Shown here piece by piece: positions 30,801-45,800 of a stretch of DNA of 64,000 nt; the first letter of the stretch is position 1; the number at the start of each line of letters is the position of its first letter. Both the position numbers and the translations under genes were made by a program. The notes below the pieces were generated by a model. The model was not told the origin of the DNA and made no database searches. It was given only the letters and a program-made list of their open reading frames with translations. Origin of the DNA: Chamaelirium japonicum. Taxonomy: Eukaryota > Streptophyta > Magnoliopsida > Liliales > Melanthiaceae. The DNA lies in NCBI GenBank assembly GCA_947650365.1, contig OX393550.1, positions 120,902,374-120,966,373 of the forward strand, in the 5' to 3' direction.

Positions 30801-33800
30801 TCGTACGTTCCATTCTAACTCATTAACACGATCCATGCTAATTCATTCGTACGATCCATTCTAATTCATTCGCACGATCCATTCTAATTCATTCGTACGA
30901 TCCATTCTAATTCATTCGTACGATCCATTCTAATTCATTCGTACGATCCATTCAAATTCATTCGCACAATCTATTCTAATTCATTCGTACAATCCATTCT
31001 ATTTCATTCGTACGATCCATTCTTACTCATTCGTACGATCCATTCTAATTCATTCGCACGAATGTATCCATTCTAATTCATTCGTACGACGCACGATCCA
31101 TTCTAATTCATTCATACGATCCTATCTAATTCATTCATACGATCCATTGGTCATACAAAGGAATTAGAATGGATCGTACGAAGGAATTAGAATGGATCGT
31201 ACTAAGGAATTAGAATGGATCGTACGAATGAGTAAGAATGGATCATACGAATGAAATAGAATCGATCGTATGAATGAATTAGAATGGATCGTGCGAATGA
31301 ATTAGAATGGATCGTACGAATGAATTAGAATAGATTGTGCGAATGAATTAGAATGGATCGTACGAATGAATTAGAATGGATCGTATGAATGAATTAGAAT
31401 GGATCGTATGAATGAATTAGAATGGATCGTACAAATGAAATAGAATGGATTCGCACGAATGTATCGATTCTAATTCATCCGTACAATCCATTCTAATTCA
31501 TTCGTACAATCCATTCTAATTCATTCGCACGATCTATTCGAATTCAGTCATATGATCCATTCTAATTCATTCATACGATCCATTCTAATTCATTCGCACG
31601 AATGTATCCATTCTAATTCATTCGTACGATCCATTCTAATTCATTCGTACGAGTGTATCCACTCTAATTCATTCATACGATCCATTCTAATTCATTCGCA
31701 CGAATGTATCCATTCTAATTCATTCGTACGATCCATCCTAATTCATTCGTACAATCTATTCTAATTCATTCGTACGATCAAGTCTAATTCATTAGCACGA
31801 TCCATTCTAATTCATTCGTACGATCTATTCTATTTCATTCGTACGATCCATTCTTACTCAATCGTATGATCCATTATAATTCATTCGCACGAATATATCC
31901 ATTCTAATTCATTCGTACTATCCATTCTAATTCATTCGCACGATCCATTCTAATTCATTAACACGATCCAATCTAATTCATTCACACGATCTATTCTAAT
32001 TCATTCGCACGAATGTATCCATTCTAATTCATTCGTACGATCCATTCTAATTCATTCACACAAACTATTCTAATTCATTCGTACGATCCATTCTAATTCA
32101 TTCACACGATCCATTCTAATTCATTCGCACGAATGAATCCATTCTAATTCATTCATACAATCCATTCTATTCCATTCGTACGATCCATTCTTACGATCCA
32201 TTCTATTTCATTTGAATGATCCATTCTAATTCCGTCGTACGATCCATTCTAATTCATTCCCATGAATGTGTCCATTCTAATTCATTCGTACGATCCATTC
32301 TAATTCATTCACACAATCTATTCTAATTCATTCGTATGATCCATTCTAATTCATTCGTACGATCCATTCTAATTCATTCGCACAATCTATTCTGATTCAT
32401 TCGTACGATTCATTCTAATTCATTCTTACGATCCATTCTAATTTATCCGTACGATCCATTCTAATTCATTCGTACGATCCATTCTAATTCATTCGCACGA
32501 ATGTATCCATTCTAATTCATTGGCACGAATGTATCCATTCTAATTCATTCATACGATCCATTCTAATTCATTCGTACGATCCATTCTAATTCATTCGCAC
32601 GATCCATTCTAATTCATTCATACGATCCAATCTAATTCATTCATACGATCCATTCTAATTCATTCGCACGAATGTATCCATTCTAATTCATTCGTACGAT
32701 CCATTCTAATTCATTCGCACAATCTATTCTAATTCATTCGTACGGGATACATTCGAGCGAATGAATTAGAATGGATCGTGCGAATGAATTAGAATAGATT
32801 GTGCGAATGATATAGAATGGATCGTACGAATGAATTAGAATGGATCGTACGAATGAATTAGAATGGATCGTATAAATGAATTAGAATGGATCGTACGAAT
32901 GAATTAGAGTGGATCGTGTTTTTTCGTGCTAATGAATTGGAATGGATCGTACGGAATGAATTAGAATGGATCGAGCAAATGAATTAGAATGGATCGTGCG
33001 AATGAATTAGAATGGATCGTACGAATGAATTAGAATAGATTGTGCGAATGAATTAGAATGGATCGTATGAATGAATTAGATTGGATCGTATGAATGAATT
33101 AGAATGGATCGTGCGAATGAATTAGAATAGATCGTACGTATGAATTAGAATGGATACATTCATGGGAATGAATTAGAATAGATCGTACAAAGGGATTAGA
33201 ATGGATCATACGAATGAAATATAATGGGTCGTACAAAGGAATTAGAATGGATTGTATGGAATGGAACGTACGAATGAATTAGAATGGATCGTGTTAATTA
33301 GAATGGATCGTACGAAGGAATTAGAATGGATCATATGAATGAAATAGAATGGATCATACGAAGGAATTATAATGGATCGTACGAATGAATTAGAATGGAT
33401 CGTATGAATGAATTAGAATGGATCGTGCGAATGAATTAGAACGGATCGTACAAAAGAATTAGAATAGATTGTGCGAATGAATTAGAATGGATCGTACGAA
33501 TGAGTAAGAATGGATCGTACAAATGAAATAGAATGGATTGTACGAATGAATTAGAATGGATCGTACGAATAAATTAGAATGGATCGTGTGAAAGAATTAG
33601 AATGGATTGTATGAATGAATTAGAATGGATCGTATGAATGAATTAGAATGGATCGTGCGAATGAATTAGACTGGATCGTACGAATGAATTAGAATGGATA
33701 CATTCGTGCAAATGAATTAGAATGATTTGTACGAATGAGTAAGAATGGATTGTACGAATGAAATAGAATGGATTGTACGAATGAATTAGAATGGATCATA

Positions 33801-36800
33801 CGAATGAATTAGAATGGATCGTGTGAAAGAATTAGAATGGATTGTATGAATGAATTAGAATGGATCGTATAAATGAATTAGAATGGATCGTTCGAATGAA
33901 TTAGAATGGATCGTACGAATGAATTAGAATGGATCGTGCTAATGAATTAGAATTGATCGTGCGAATGAATTAGAATGGATCGTACGAATGAATTAGAATG
34001 GATCATATGATTGAGTAAGAATGGATCGTACGAATAAAATAGAATAGATCATACGAATGAATTAGAATGGATCGTGCTAATGAATTAGAATTGATCGTGC
34101 GAATGAATTAGAATGGATCGTACGAATGAATTAGAATAGATTGTGCGAATGAATTAGAATAGATCGTATGAATGAATTAGAATAGATTGTGCGAATGAAT
34201 TAGAATGGATCGTACGAATGAATTAGAATGGATTATATGAATGAATTAGAATGGATCGTATGAATGAACTAGAATGGATCGTGCGAATGAATTAGAATGG
34301 ATACATTCGTGCGAATGAATTAGAATAGATTGTATGAATGAATTAGAATGGATCGTACGAATGAATTAGAATGGATACATTCGTGCGAATGAATTAGAAT
34401 AGATTGTGCGAATGAATTAGAATGGATCGTACGAATGAATTAGAATGGATACATTCGTGCGAATAAATTGGAATGGATCATACGAATGAGTAAGAATGGA
34501 TCGTACGAATGAAATAGAATGGGTTGTACGAATGAATTAGAATGGATCGAACGAATGAATTAGAATGGATCGTGTGAAAGAATTAGAATGGATTGTATGA
34601 AAGAATTAGAATGGATCGTATGAATGAATTAGAATGGATCGTGCGAATGAATTAGAATGGATTGTACGAATGAGTAAGAATGGATCGTACGAATGAAATA
34701 GAATTGATTGTACGAATGAATTAGAATGGATCGTACGAATGAATTAGAATGGATCGTGTGAAAGAATTAGAATGGATTGTATAAATGAATTAGAATGGAT
34801 CGTATGAATGAATTAGAATGGATCGTGCGAACGAATTAGAATGGATTGTGCGAATGAATTAGAATGGATCGTACGAATAAATTAGAATAGATCGTACGAA
34901 TGAATTAGAATGGATACATTCGTGCGAATTAATTAGAATGGATCGTACGAATGAATTAGAATGGATCGTGTGAAGGAATTAGAATAGATTGTGCGAATGA
35001 ATTAGAATGGATCATACGAATGACTTAGAATGGATGCATTCGTGCGAATAAATTAGAATGGATCGTGCGAATGAATTAGAATGGATCATACGAATGAATT
35101 AGAATGAAAGAATTAGAATGGATCGTGCGAATGAATTAGAATGGATCGTACGAATGAATTAGAATGGATCGTACGAATGAGTTAGAATGGATCGTACGAA
35201 TGAATTAGAATGGATCGTACGAATGAATTAGAATGGATACATTCGTGCGAATGAATTAGAATGGATCGTACGAATGAATTAGAATAGATTGTGCGAATGA
35301 ATTAGAATGGATCGTACGAATGAATTAGAATGGATACATTCCTGCGAATGAATTAGAATGGATCGTACGAATGAATTAGAATGGATCGTATGAATGAATT
35401 AGAATGGATCGTACGAATGAATTAGAATAGATTGTGCGAATGAATTAGAATGGATCGTACGAATGAATTAGAATGGATACATTCCTGCGAATGAATTAGA
35501 ATGGATCGTATGAATGAATTAGAATAGATTGTACGAATGAATTAGATTGGATCGTATGAATGAATTAGAATGGATCGTGCGAATGAATTAGAATGGATCG
35601 TACGAATGAATTAGAATGGATCGTGCGAATGAATTAGAATGGATCGTACGAATGAATTAGAATGGATCGTACGAATGAATTAGAATGGATCGTACGTATG
35701 AATTAGAATGTCGTACAAATGAATTAGAATGGATCGTATGAATGAATAAGAATAGATTGTGCGAATGAATTAGAATGAATCGTACGAACGAATTAGAACG
35801 GATCGTATGAGTGAATTAGAATAGATTGTGTGAATGAATAAGAATGGATCGTACGAATGAATTAGAATGGACACATTCATGGGAATGAATTAGAATGGAT
35901 CTTACGAAGGAATTAGAATGGATCATTCGAATAAAATAGAATGGATCGTACGAAGGAATTAGAATGGATCATACGAATGAATTAGACTGGATACATTCGT
36001 GCGATCCATTCTAATTCATGGATCGTACGAATAAATTAGAATGAATTAGAATGGATTGTATGAATGAATTAGATTGGATCGTATGAATGAATTAGAATGG
36101 ATCGTGCGAATGAATTAGAATGGATCGTGCGAATAAATTAGAATGGATCGTACGAAGGAATTAGAATGGATCGTACGAATGAATTCGAATGTATCCATTC
36201 TAATTCATTCATACGATCGATTCTAATTCCTTCGTACGATCCATTCTAATTCATTCGTACGATCCATTCTAATTCATTCGCACGATCCATTCTAATTCAT
36301 TCATACGATCCAATCTAATTCATAAGTACGATCCATTCTAATTCATCGTACGCATGAATTAGAATGGATTAGAATAGATCGTACGCATGAATTAGAATAG
36401 ATCGTACGCATGAATTAGAATGGATCGTACGAATGAAATAGAATGGATTGTACGAATGAATTAGAATGGATTCATTTGTGCGAATGAATTAGAATGTATC
36501 GTGCTAATGAATTAGAATTGATCGTACGAATGAATTAGAATAGATTGTGCGAATGAATTAGAATGGATAGTACGAATGAATTAGAATGGATCATACGAAT
36601 GAATTAGAATGGATATATTCATGCAAATGAATTAGAATGGATCGTATGAATGAATTAGAATGGATCGTACGATTGAATTAGAATGGATACATTAGTGCGA
36701 ATGAATTAGAATGGATACATTTATGGGAATGAATTAGAATGGATCGTACAAAGGAATTAGAATGGATCATACGAATAAAATATAATGGGTCGTACAAAGG

Positions 36801-39800
36801 AATTAGAATGGATCGTACGAAGGAATTAGAATGGGTCGTACGAAGGAATTAGAATGGATCGTACGAATGAATTAGAATGGATACATTCGTGCGAATGAAT
36901 TAGAATGGATCATATGAATGAGTAACAATGGATCGTACGAATGAAATAGAATGGATCGTACGAATGAATTAGAATGGATCGTGCGAATGAATTAGAATGG
37001 ATCATACGAATGAGTAAGAATGGATCGTACGAATGAAATAGAATGGATTGTACGAATGAATTAGAATGGATTCATTCGTGCGAATGAATTAGAATGGATC
37101 CTGCTAATGAATTAGAATTGATCGTACGAATGAATTAGAATAGATTGTGCGAATGAATTAGAATGGATCGTACGAATGAATTAGAATGGATCATACAAAT
37201 GAATTAGAATGGATATATTCGTGCAAATGAATTAGAATGGATCGTATGAATGAATTAGAATGGATCGTACGAATGAATTAGAATGGATATATTCGTGCGA
37301 ATGAATTAGAATGGATCGTATGAATGAATTAGATTGGATCTTTGTACGATCCAATCAAATTCATTCATACAATCCATTCTAATTCATTTGCACGAATTTA
37401 TCCATTCTAATTCATTCGTACGATCCATTCTAATTCATTCGCAAAATCTATTCTAATTTATTCGTACGTTCCATTCTAATTCATTAGCATGATCCGCGCT
37501 AATTCATTCGTACGATCCATTCTATTTCATTCGTATGATCCATTATTACGATCCATTCTAATTCATTCGTACGATCCATTCTAATTCATTCGCACAATCT
37601 ATTCTAATTCATTCGTACGATCCATTCTAATTCATTAGCACGATCCATCCTAATTCATTCATACAATCTATTCTAATTCTTTTGCACGAATGTATCCATT
37701 CTAATTCATTCGTACGATCCATTCTAATTCCTTCGTACTATCCATTCTAATTCCTTCGTACGATCCATTCGAATTCATTCCCATGAATGTATCCATTCTA
37801 ATTGATACGTACGATCCATTCTATTTCATTCGTAGGATCCATTCTTATTCATTCGTACGATCCATTCTAATTTATTCGCACGAATGTATCCACTCTAATT
37901 CATTCATATGATCCATTCTAATTCATTCGCACGATCCATTCTAATTCATTAATACGATCCATTCTAATTCATTCGTACGATCCATTCTAATTCATTCGCA
38001 CGATCCATTCTAATTCATTCATACGATCCATTCTAATTCATTCGTACGATCCATTCTAATTCATTTGCACAATCTATTCTAATTCATTCGTACGATCCAT
38101 TCTAATTCATTCGCACGATCCATTCTAATTCTTTCGTCGTACGAAGGAATTAGAATGGATATATTCGTGCAAATAAATTAGAATGGATCATGCGAATGAA
38201 TTAGAATGGATCGTACGAATGAATTAGAATGGATCGTACGAATGAATTAGAATGGATCGTGCGAATGAATTAGAATGGATCGTACGAATGAGTAAGAATG
38301 GATCGTACGAATGAAATAGAATGGATTATACGAATGAATTAGAATGGATCGTACGAATGAATTAGAATGGATACATTCGTGCGAATGAATTAGATTGGAT
38401 CATACGAATGAATTAGAATGGATCGTGCGAATGAATTAGAATGGATCGCACGATCGATTCTATTTCATTCGTATGATCCATTCTATTTCATTCGTACGAT
38501 CCATTCTAATTCATTTGTACGATCGTGCTAGTGAATTAGAATGGTTCGTACGAATGAATTAGAATAGATTGTACGAATGAATTAGAATGGATCGTACGAA
38601 TGAGTAAGAATGGATCGTACGAATGAAATAGAATGGATCATACGAATGGAATAGAATGGATCGTACGATCCATTCTAATTCATTCGCACGATCCATTCTA
38701 ATTCATTCGTATGATCCATTCTAATTCATTCGCTCGAATGTATCCATTCTAATTCATTCGTATGATCCATTCTAATTCATTCGTACAATCCATTCTATTT
38801 CATTCGTACGATCCATTCTTACTCATTCGTACGATCCATTCTAATTCATTCACACGAATGTATCTATTCTAATTCATTCGTACGATCCATTCTAATTCAT
38901 TCGTACGATCCATTCTAATTCATTTGTACGATCCATTCTAATTCATTCGCACGATCCATTCTAATTCATTCGCACGAATGTATCCATTCTAATTCCTTCA
39001 TACGATCCATTCTAATTCATTCGTACGATCTATTCTAACTCATTTATACAATCCATTCTAATTTTTTTACACGATCCAATCTAATTTATTCGTACGATCC
39101 ATTCAAATTCATTCGTACAATCCATTCTATTTCATTCGTACGATCCATTCTTATCCATTTGTACGATCCATTCTAATTCATTCGCACGAATGTATCCATT
39201 CTAATTCATTCGTACGATCCATTCTAATTCATTCGTACGATCCATTCTAATTCATTCACACGATCTATTCTAATTCATTCGCACGAATGCATTCATTCTA
39301 ATTCTTTCGTACGATCCATTCTAATTCATTCGTACGATCTATTCTAATTCATTTATACAATCCATTCTAATTCATTCATACGATCTATTCTAATTCATTC
39401 GTACGATCTCGCACGATCCATTCTAATTCATTCAAACGATCCAATCTAATTCTTTCGTACGATCCATTCTAATTCATTCGCACGATCCATTCTAATTCAT
39501 TCATACGATCCATTCTAATTCATTCATACAATCCATTCTAATTCTTTCACGCAATCTATTCTAATTCATTCATACGATCTATTCTAATTCATTCATACGA
39601 TCTATTCTAATTCTTTCGCACGAATGTATCCATTCTAATTCATTCGTACGATCCATTCTAATTCATTAGCATGATCCATTCTAATTCATTCGTATGATCC
39701 ATTCAATTTCATTCGTACGATCCATTCTTACTCATTCATACGATCCATTCTAATTCATTCGCACGAATGTATCCACTCTAATTCATTCGTACGATCCATT

Positions 39801-42800
39801 CTAATTCATTCGTATAATCCATTCTATTTCATTCGTACGAATGAATTAGAATGCGTACGAAGGAATTAGAATGGATCGTACGAAGGAATTAGAATGGATA
39901 CATTCGTGCGAATGAATTAGAATGGATCGTATGAATGAGTAAGAATGGATCGTACGAATGAAATAGATTGGATTGTACGAATGAATTAGAAAGGATTCAT
40001 TCGTGCGAATGAATTAGAATGGATCGTGCTAATGAATTAGAATTGATCGTACGAATGAATTAGAATAGATTGTGCGAATGAATTAGAATTCATCGTACGA
40101 ATGAATTAGAATGGATCATACGAATGAATTAGAATGGATATATTCGTGCAAATGAATTAGAATGGATCGTATGAATGAATTAGAATGGATCGTATGAATT
40201 AGAATGGATCGTACGATAGAATTAGAATGGATACATTCGTGCAAATGAATTAGAATGGATCGTATGAATGAATTAGATTGGATCGTATGAATGAAATAGA
40301 ATGGATCGTACAAAGGAATTAGAATGGATCGTACGTACGAAGGAATTAGAATGGATCGTACGAAGGAATTAGAATGGATCGTACGATTGAATTAGAATGA
40401 ATACATTCGTGCGAATGAATTAGAATGGATCATGCGAATGAAATAGAATGGATCGAATTAGAATGGATACATTCGTTCGAATGAATTAGAATGGATCATA
40501 CGATTGAGTAAGAATGGATCGTATGAATGAAATAGAATAGATCGTACGAATGAATTAGAATGGATCGTACGAACGAATTAGAATGGATCGTACGAATGAA
40601 TTAGAAAGGATCGTGCGAAAGAATCAGAATGGATTGTATGAAAGAATTAGAATGGATCGTACGAAGGAATTAGAATAGATTGTACGAAGGAATTAGAATG
40701 GATCGTACGAATGAATTAGAATGGATATATTCGTGCAAATAAATTAGAATGGATCGTACGAATAAATTAGAATAGATCGTATGAATGAATTAGAATGGAT
40801 CGTATGAATGAATTAGAATGGATACACTCATGCGAATGAATTAGAATGGATCGTACGAATGAACTAGAATAGATCATATGAATGAATTAGAATGGATCGT
40901 GCAAATGAATTTGAATGGATCGTATAAATGAATTAGATTGGATCGTATTAATAAATTAGAATGGATCGTGCGAATGAATTAGAATGGATCGTACGAATGA
41001 ATTAGAATGGATACATTCGTGCGAATGAATTAGAATGGATCATACGATTAAAATAGAATAGATCATACGAATGAATTAGAATGGATCGTGCTAATGAATT
41101 AGAATTGATCGTACGAATGAATTAGAGTAGATATATTCGTGCGAATGAATTAGAATGGATCGTACGAATGAGTAAGAATGGATCGTACGAATGAAATAGA
41201 ATGGAACGTACGTATCAATTAGAATGGATACATTCATGGGAATGAATTAGAATGGATCGTACGAAGGAATTAGAATGGATCGTACGAAGGAATCAGAATG
41301 GATCGTACGAATGAATTAGAATAGATCGTACGAATGAATTAGAATGGATATATTCATGCGAATGAATTAGAATGGATTGTGCGAATGAATTAGAATGGAT
41401 CGTACGAATGAATTAGAATAGATTGTGCGAATGAATTAGAATGGATCGTATGAATGAATTAGAATGGATACATTCGTGCGAATGAATTAGAATGGATCGT
41501 ATGAATGAATTAGATTGGATCGTATTAATGAATTAGAATGGATCTTGCGAATGAATTAGAATGAATCGTACGAATGAATTAGAATGGATCATATGAATGA
41601 ATTAGAATGGATCGTACAAAGGAATTAGAATGGATCGTACGAATGAATTAGACTGGATCGTATGAATGAATTAGAATGGATCGTGTATCCATTCTAATTC
41701 ATTCGTATGATCCATTCTAATTCATTCGCACGATCCATTCTAATTCATTCATACGATTCATTCTAATTCATTCGCACGAATGTATCCATTCTAATTCATT
41801 CGTACGATCCATTCTAATTCATAAGTACGATACATTCTAATTCATTCATACGAACCCTTCTAATTCATTTTCACGATCCATTCTAATTCATTCATACGAT
41901 CCATTCTAATTCATTCGTACGATCCATTCTAATTCATTCGCACGAATGTATCCACTCTAATTCATTCATACGATCCAATCTAATTCATTCATACGATCCA
42001 TTCTAATCCATTTGTATGATCTATTCTAATTCCTTCGTACGATCCATTCTATTTCATTCGTACGATCCATTCTTACTCAATCGTATGATCCATTCTAATT
42101 CATTCGCACAAATGTATCCATTCTAATTCATTCGTACGATCCATTCTAATTCATTCGTACAATCCATTCTAATTCATTCGCATGATCCATTCGAATTCAC
42201 TCATACGATCCATTCTAATTAATTCATACGATCCATTCTAATTCATTCGCACGAATGTATCCATTCTAATTCATTCGTACGATCCATTCTAATTCATTCG
42301 CATAATCTGTTCTAATTCATTCATACGATCCATTCTAATTCCTTCGCACGATCCATTCTAATTCATTCATACGATCCATTCTAATTCATTCGTATGATCC
42401 ATTCTAATTCATTCGCACGATCCATTCTTACTCATTTGTACGATCCATTCTAATTCATTCGCAGGATCCATTCTAATTCGTTAATACGATCCATTCTAAT
42501 TCATTCGCACGATCCATTCTTATTCATTCGCACTCATACGATCCATTCTAATTCATTCGCATGAATGTATCCATTCTAATTCATTCGTACGATCGATTCT
42601 AATTCATTCGCACAATCTATTCTAATTCATTCGTGCGATCAATTCTAATTCATTAGCACGATCCATTCTAATTCATTCGTACGATCTATTCTATTTCATT
42701 CATATGATCCATTCTTACTCAATCGTATGATCCATTCTAATTCATTCCCACGAATGTATCCATTCTAATTCATTCGTACGATCCATTCTAATTCATTCGC

Positions 42801-45800
42801 ACGATCCATTCTAATTCATTAATACGATCCAATCTAATTTATTCATACGATACATTCTAATTCATTCGCACGAATGTATCCATTCTAATTCATTCGTGCG
42901 ATCCATTCTAACTCATTCGCACAATCTATTCTAATTCATTCGTACGATCCATTCTAATTCATTCGCACGATCCATTCTAATTCATTCGCACCTTCGTACG
43001 ATCAATTCTAATTCCTTTGTACGATCCATTCTAATTCATACGATCCATTCTATTTCATTCATACGATCCATTCTAATTCATTCGCACGATCCATTCTAAT
43101 TCATTCATACGATCCATTCTAATTCATTCGCACGATCCATTCTAATTCATTAGCACGATCCATTCTAATTCATTCGTACGATCCATTCTATTTCATTCGT
43201 ACGATCCATTCTTACTCATTCGTATGATCCATTCTAATTCATTCGCATGAATGTATCCATTCTAATTCATTCGTATGATCCATTCTATTTCATTCGCACG
43301 ATCCATTCTAATTCCTTCGTACGATCCATTCTAGTTCATACGATCCATTCTATTTTATTCATACGATCCATTCTAATTCATTCGCACGATCCATTCTAAT
43401 TCATTCATACGATACATTCTAATTCATTAGCACGATTCATTCTAATTCATTCGTACGATCCATTCTATTTCATTCGTACGATCCATTCTTACTCATTCAT
43501 ATGATCCATTCTAATTCATTCGCACGAATGTATCCATTCTAATTCATTCATACGATCCATTCTAATTCATTCACCCAATCCATTCTAATTCTTTCACACG
43601 ATCCATTCAAATTCATTCGTACGATCCATTGTAATTCATTCGTACAATCCATTCTATTTCATTCGTATGATCCATTCTAATTCATTCGTACGATCCATTC
43701 TAATTCATTCGTACGATCCATACTAATTCATTCGCACGAATGTATCCATTCTAATTCATTCGTACGATCCATTCTAATTCATTCGCACAATCTACTCTAA
43801 TTCATTCATACGATCCATTCTAATTCATTCGCACGAATGTATCCATACGAATGAATTAGAATGGATACATTCGTGCGAATGAATTAGAATGGATCATACG
43901 AATGATTAAGAATGGATCGTACGAATGAAATAGAATGGATTGTACGAATGAATTAGAATGGATTTATTCGTGCGAATGAATTAGAATAGATTGTGCGAAT
44001 GAATTAGAATGGATCGTACGAATGAATTAGAATGGATAAATTCGTGCGAATGAATTAGAATGGATTGTATGAATGAATTAGATTGGATCGTATAAATAAA
44101 TTAGAATGGGTCGTACGTATGAATTAGAATGGATACATTCATGGGAATGAATAAGAATGGATCGTACGAAGGAATTAGAATGGATCATACGAATGATCCA
44201 TTCTAATTCATTCGTACGATCCATTCTATTTCATTCGTACGATCCATTCTAATTCATTCGTACGTTCCATTCTAATTCATTCGTACCATTCATTCTAATT
44301 CCTTCGCACGATCCATTCTAATTCATTCATACGTCCCAATCTAATTCATTCATACGATCTATTCTTATTCATTCGCACGAATGTATCCATTCTAATTCAT
44401 TCGTACGATCCATTCTAATTCATTTGCACAATCTATTCTAATTCATTCGTACGATCCATTCTAATTCATTCACACGATCCATTCTAAGTCATTCATACGA
44501 TCCAATCTAATTCATTCATACGATCCATTCTAATTCATTTGCACAAATGTATCCATTCTAATTCATTCGTACGATCCATTCTAATTCATTCGCACGATCC
44601 ATTCTAATTCATTTGCACAATCCATTCTATTTCATTCGTACGATCCATTCTTACTTATTCGTATGATCCATTCTAATTCATTCATACGATCCATTGCCCG
44701 ATCCACGCTAATTCATTCGTACGATCCATTCTATTTCATTCGTACGATCCATTATTACGATCCATTCTAATTCATTCGTACGATCCATTCTAATTCATTC
44801 GCACAATCTATTCTAATTCATTCGTACGATCCATTCTAATTCATTCGCACAATCCATTCTAATTCATTAGCACGATCCATTCTAATTCATTCCCATGAAT
44901 GTATCCATTCTAATTGATACGTACGATCCATTCTATTTCATTCGTACGAATGAATTAAAATGGATACATTTGTGCGAATGAATTAGAATGGATCGTATGA
45001 ATGAATTAGAATGGATCGTACGAATGAAATAGAATGGATCGTACGTATCAATTACAATGGATACATTCGTGGGAATGAATTAGAATGGATCGTGCTAATG
45101 AATTAGAATGGATTGTGCGCCTTTGTACGACTCATTATATTTCATTCGTATGATCCATTCTAATTCCTTTGTACGATCCATTCTAATTCATTCCCATGAA
45201 TGTATCCATTCTAATTCATGCGTACAATCCATTCTAATTCATTCATACGATCCAATCTAATTCATTCATACGATCCATTCTAATTCATTCGCATGAATGT
45301 ATCCATTCTAATTCATTCGTACAATCCATTCTAATTCATTCGCACAATCTATTCTAATTCATTCGTACGATCAATTCTAATTCATTAGCACGATCCATTC
45401 TAATTCATTCGTACGTACAAATTCATACGTACGATCCATTATTACGATCCATTCTAATTCATTCGTACGATCTATTCTAATTCATTCGCACGATCCATTC
45501 TAATTCATTCATACGATCAATTCTAATTCATTCGTACGATCCATTCTAATTCATTCGCACGATCCATTCTAATTCCTTCGTATGATCCATTCTAATTCCT
45601 TTGTACGACCCATTATATTTCATTCGTATGATCCATGCTAATTCCTTTGTATGATCCATTCTAATTCATTCCCTTGAATGTATCCATTCTAATTCATACG
45701 TACGATCCATTCTAATTCATTCATACGATCCAATCTAATTCATTCATCCGATCCATTCTAATTCATTCGCACGAATGTATCCATTCTAATTCATTCGTAC

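Noticed and set aside
4907-40313. Reading frames of 60-82 codons made of HSNSFVRSILI-type repeats (for example at 4907-5092, 11425-11673, 16311-16559, 23232-23441, 31552-31764, 40116-40313)
   Set aside because: They are translations of the 23-bp satellite. Three monomers (69 bp) give a 23-residue repeat by arithmetic; there is no start context, domain or consistent strand.
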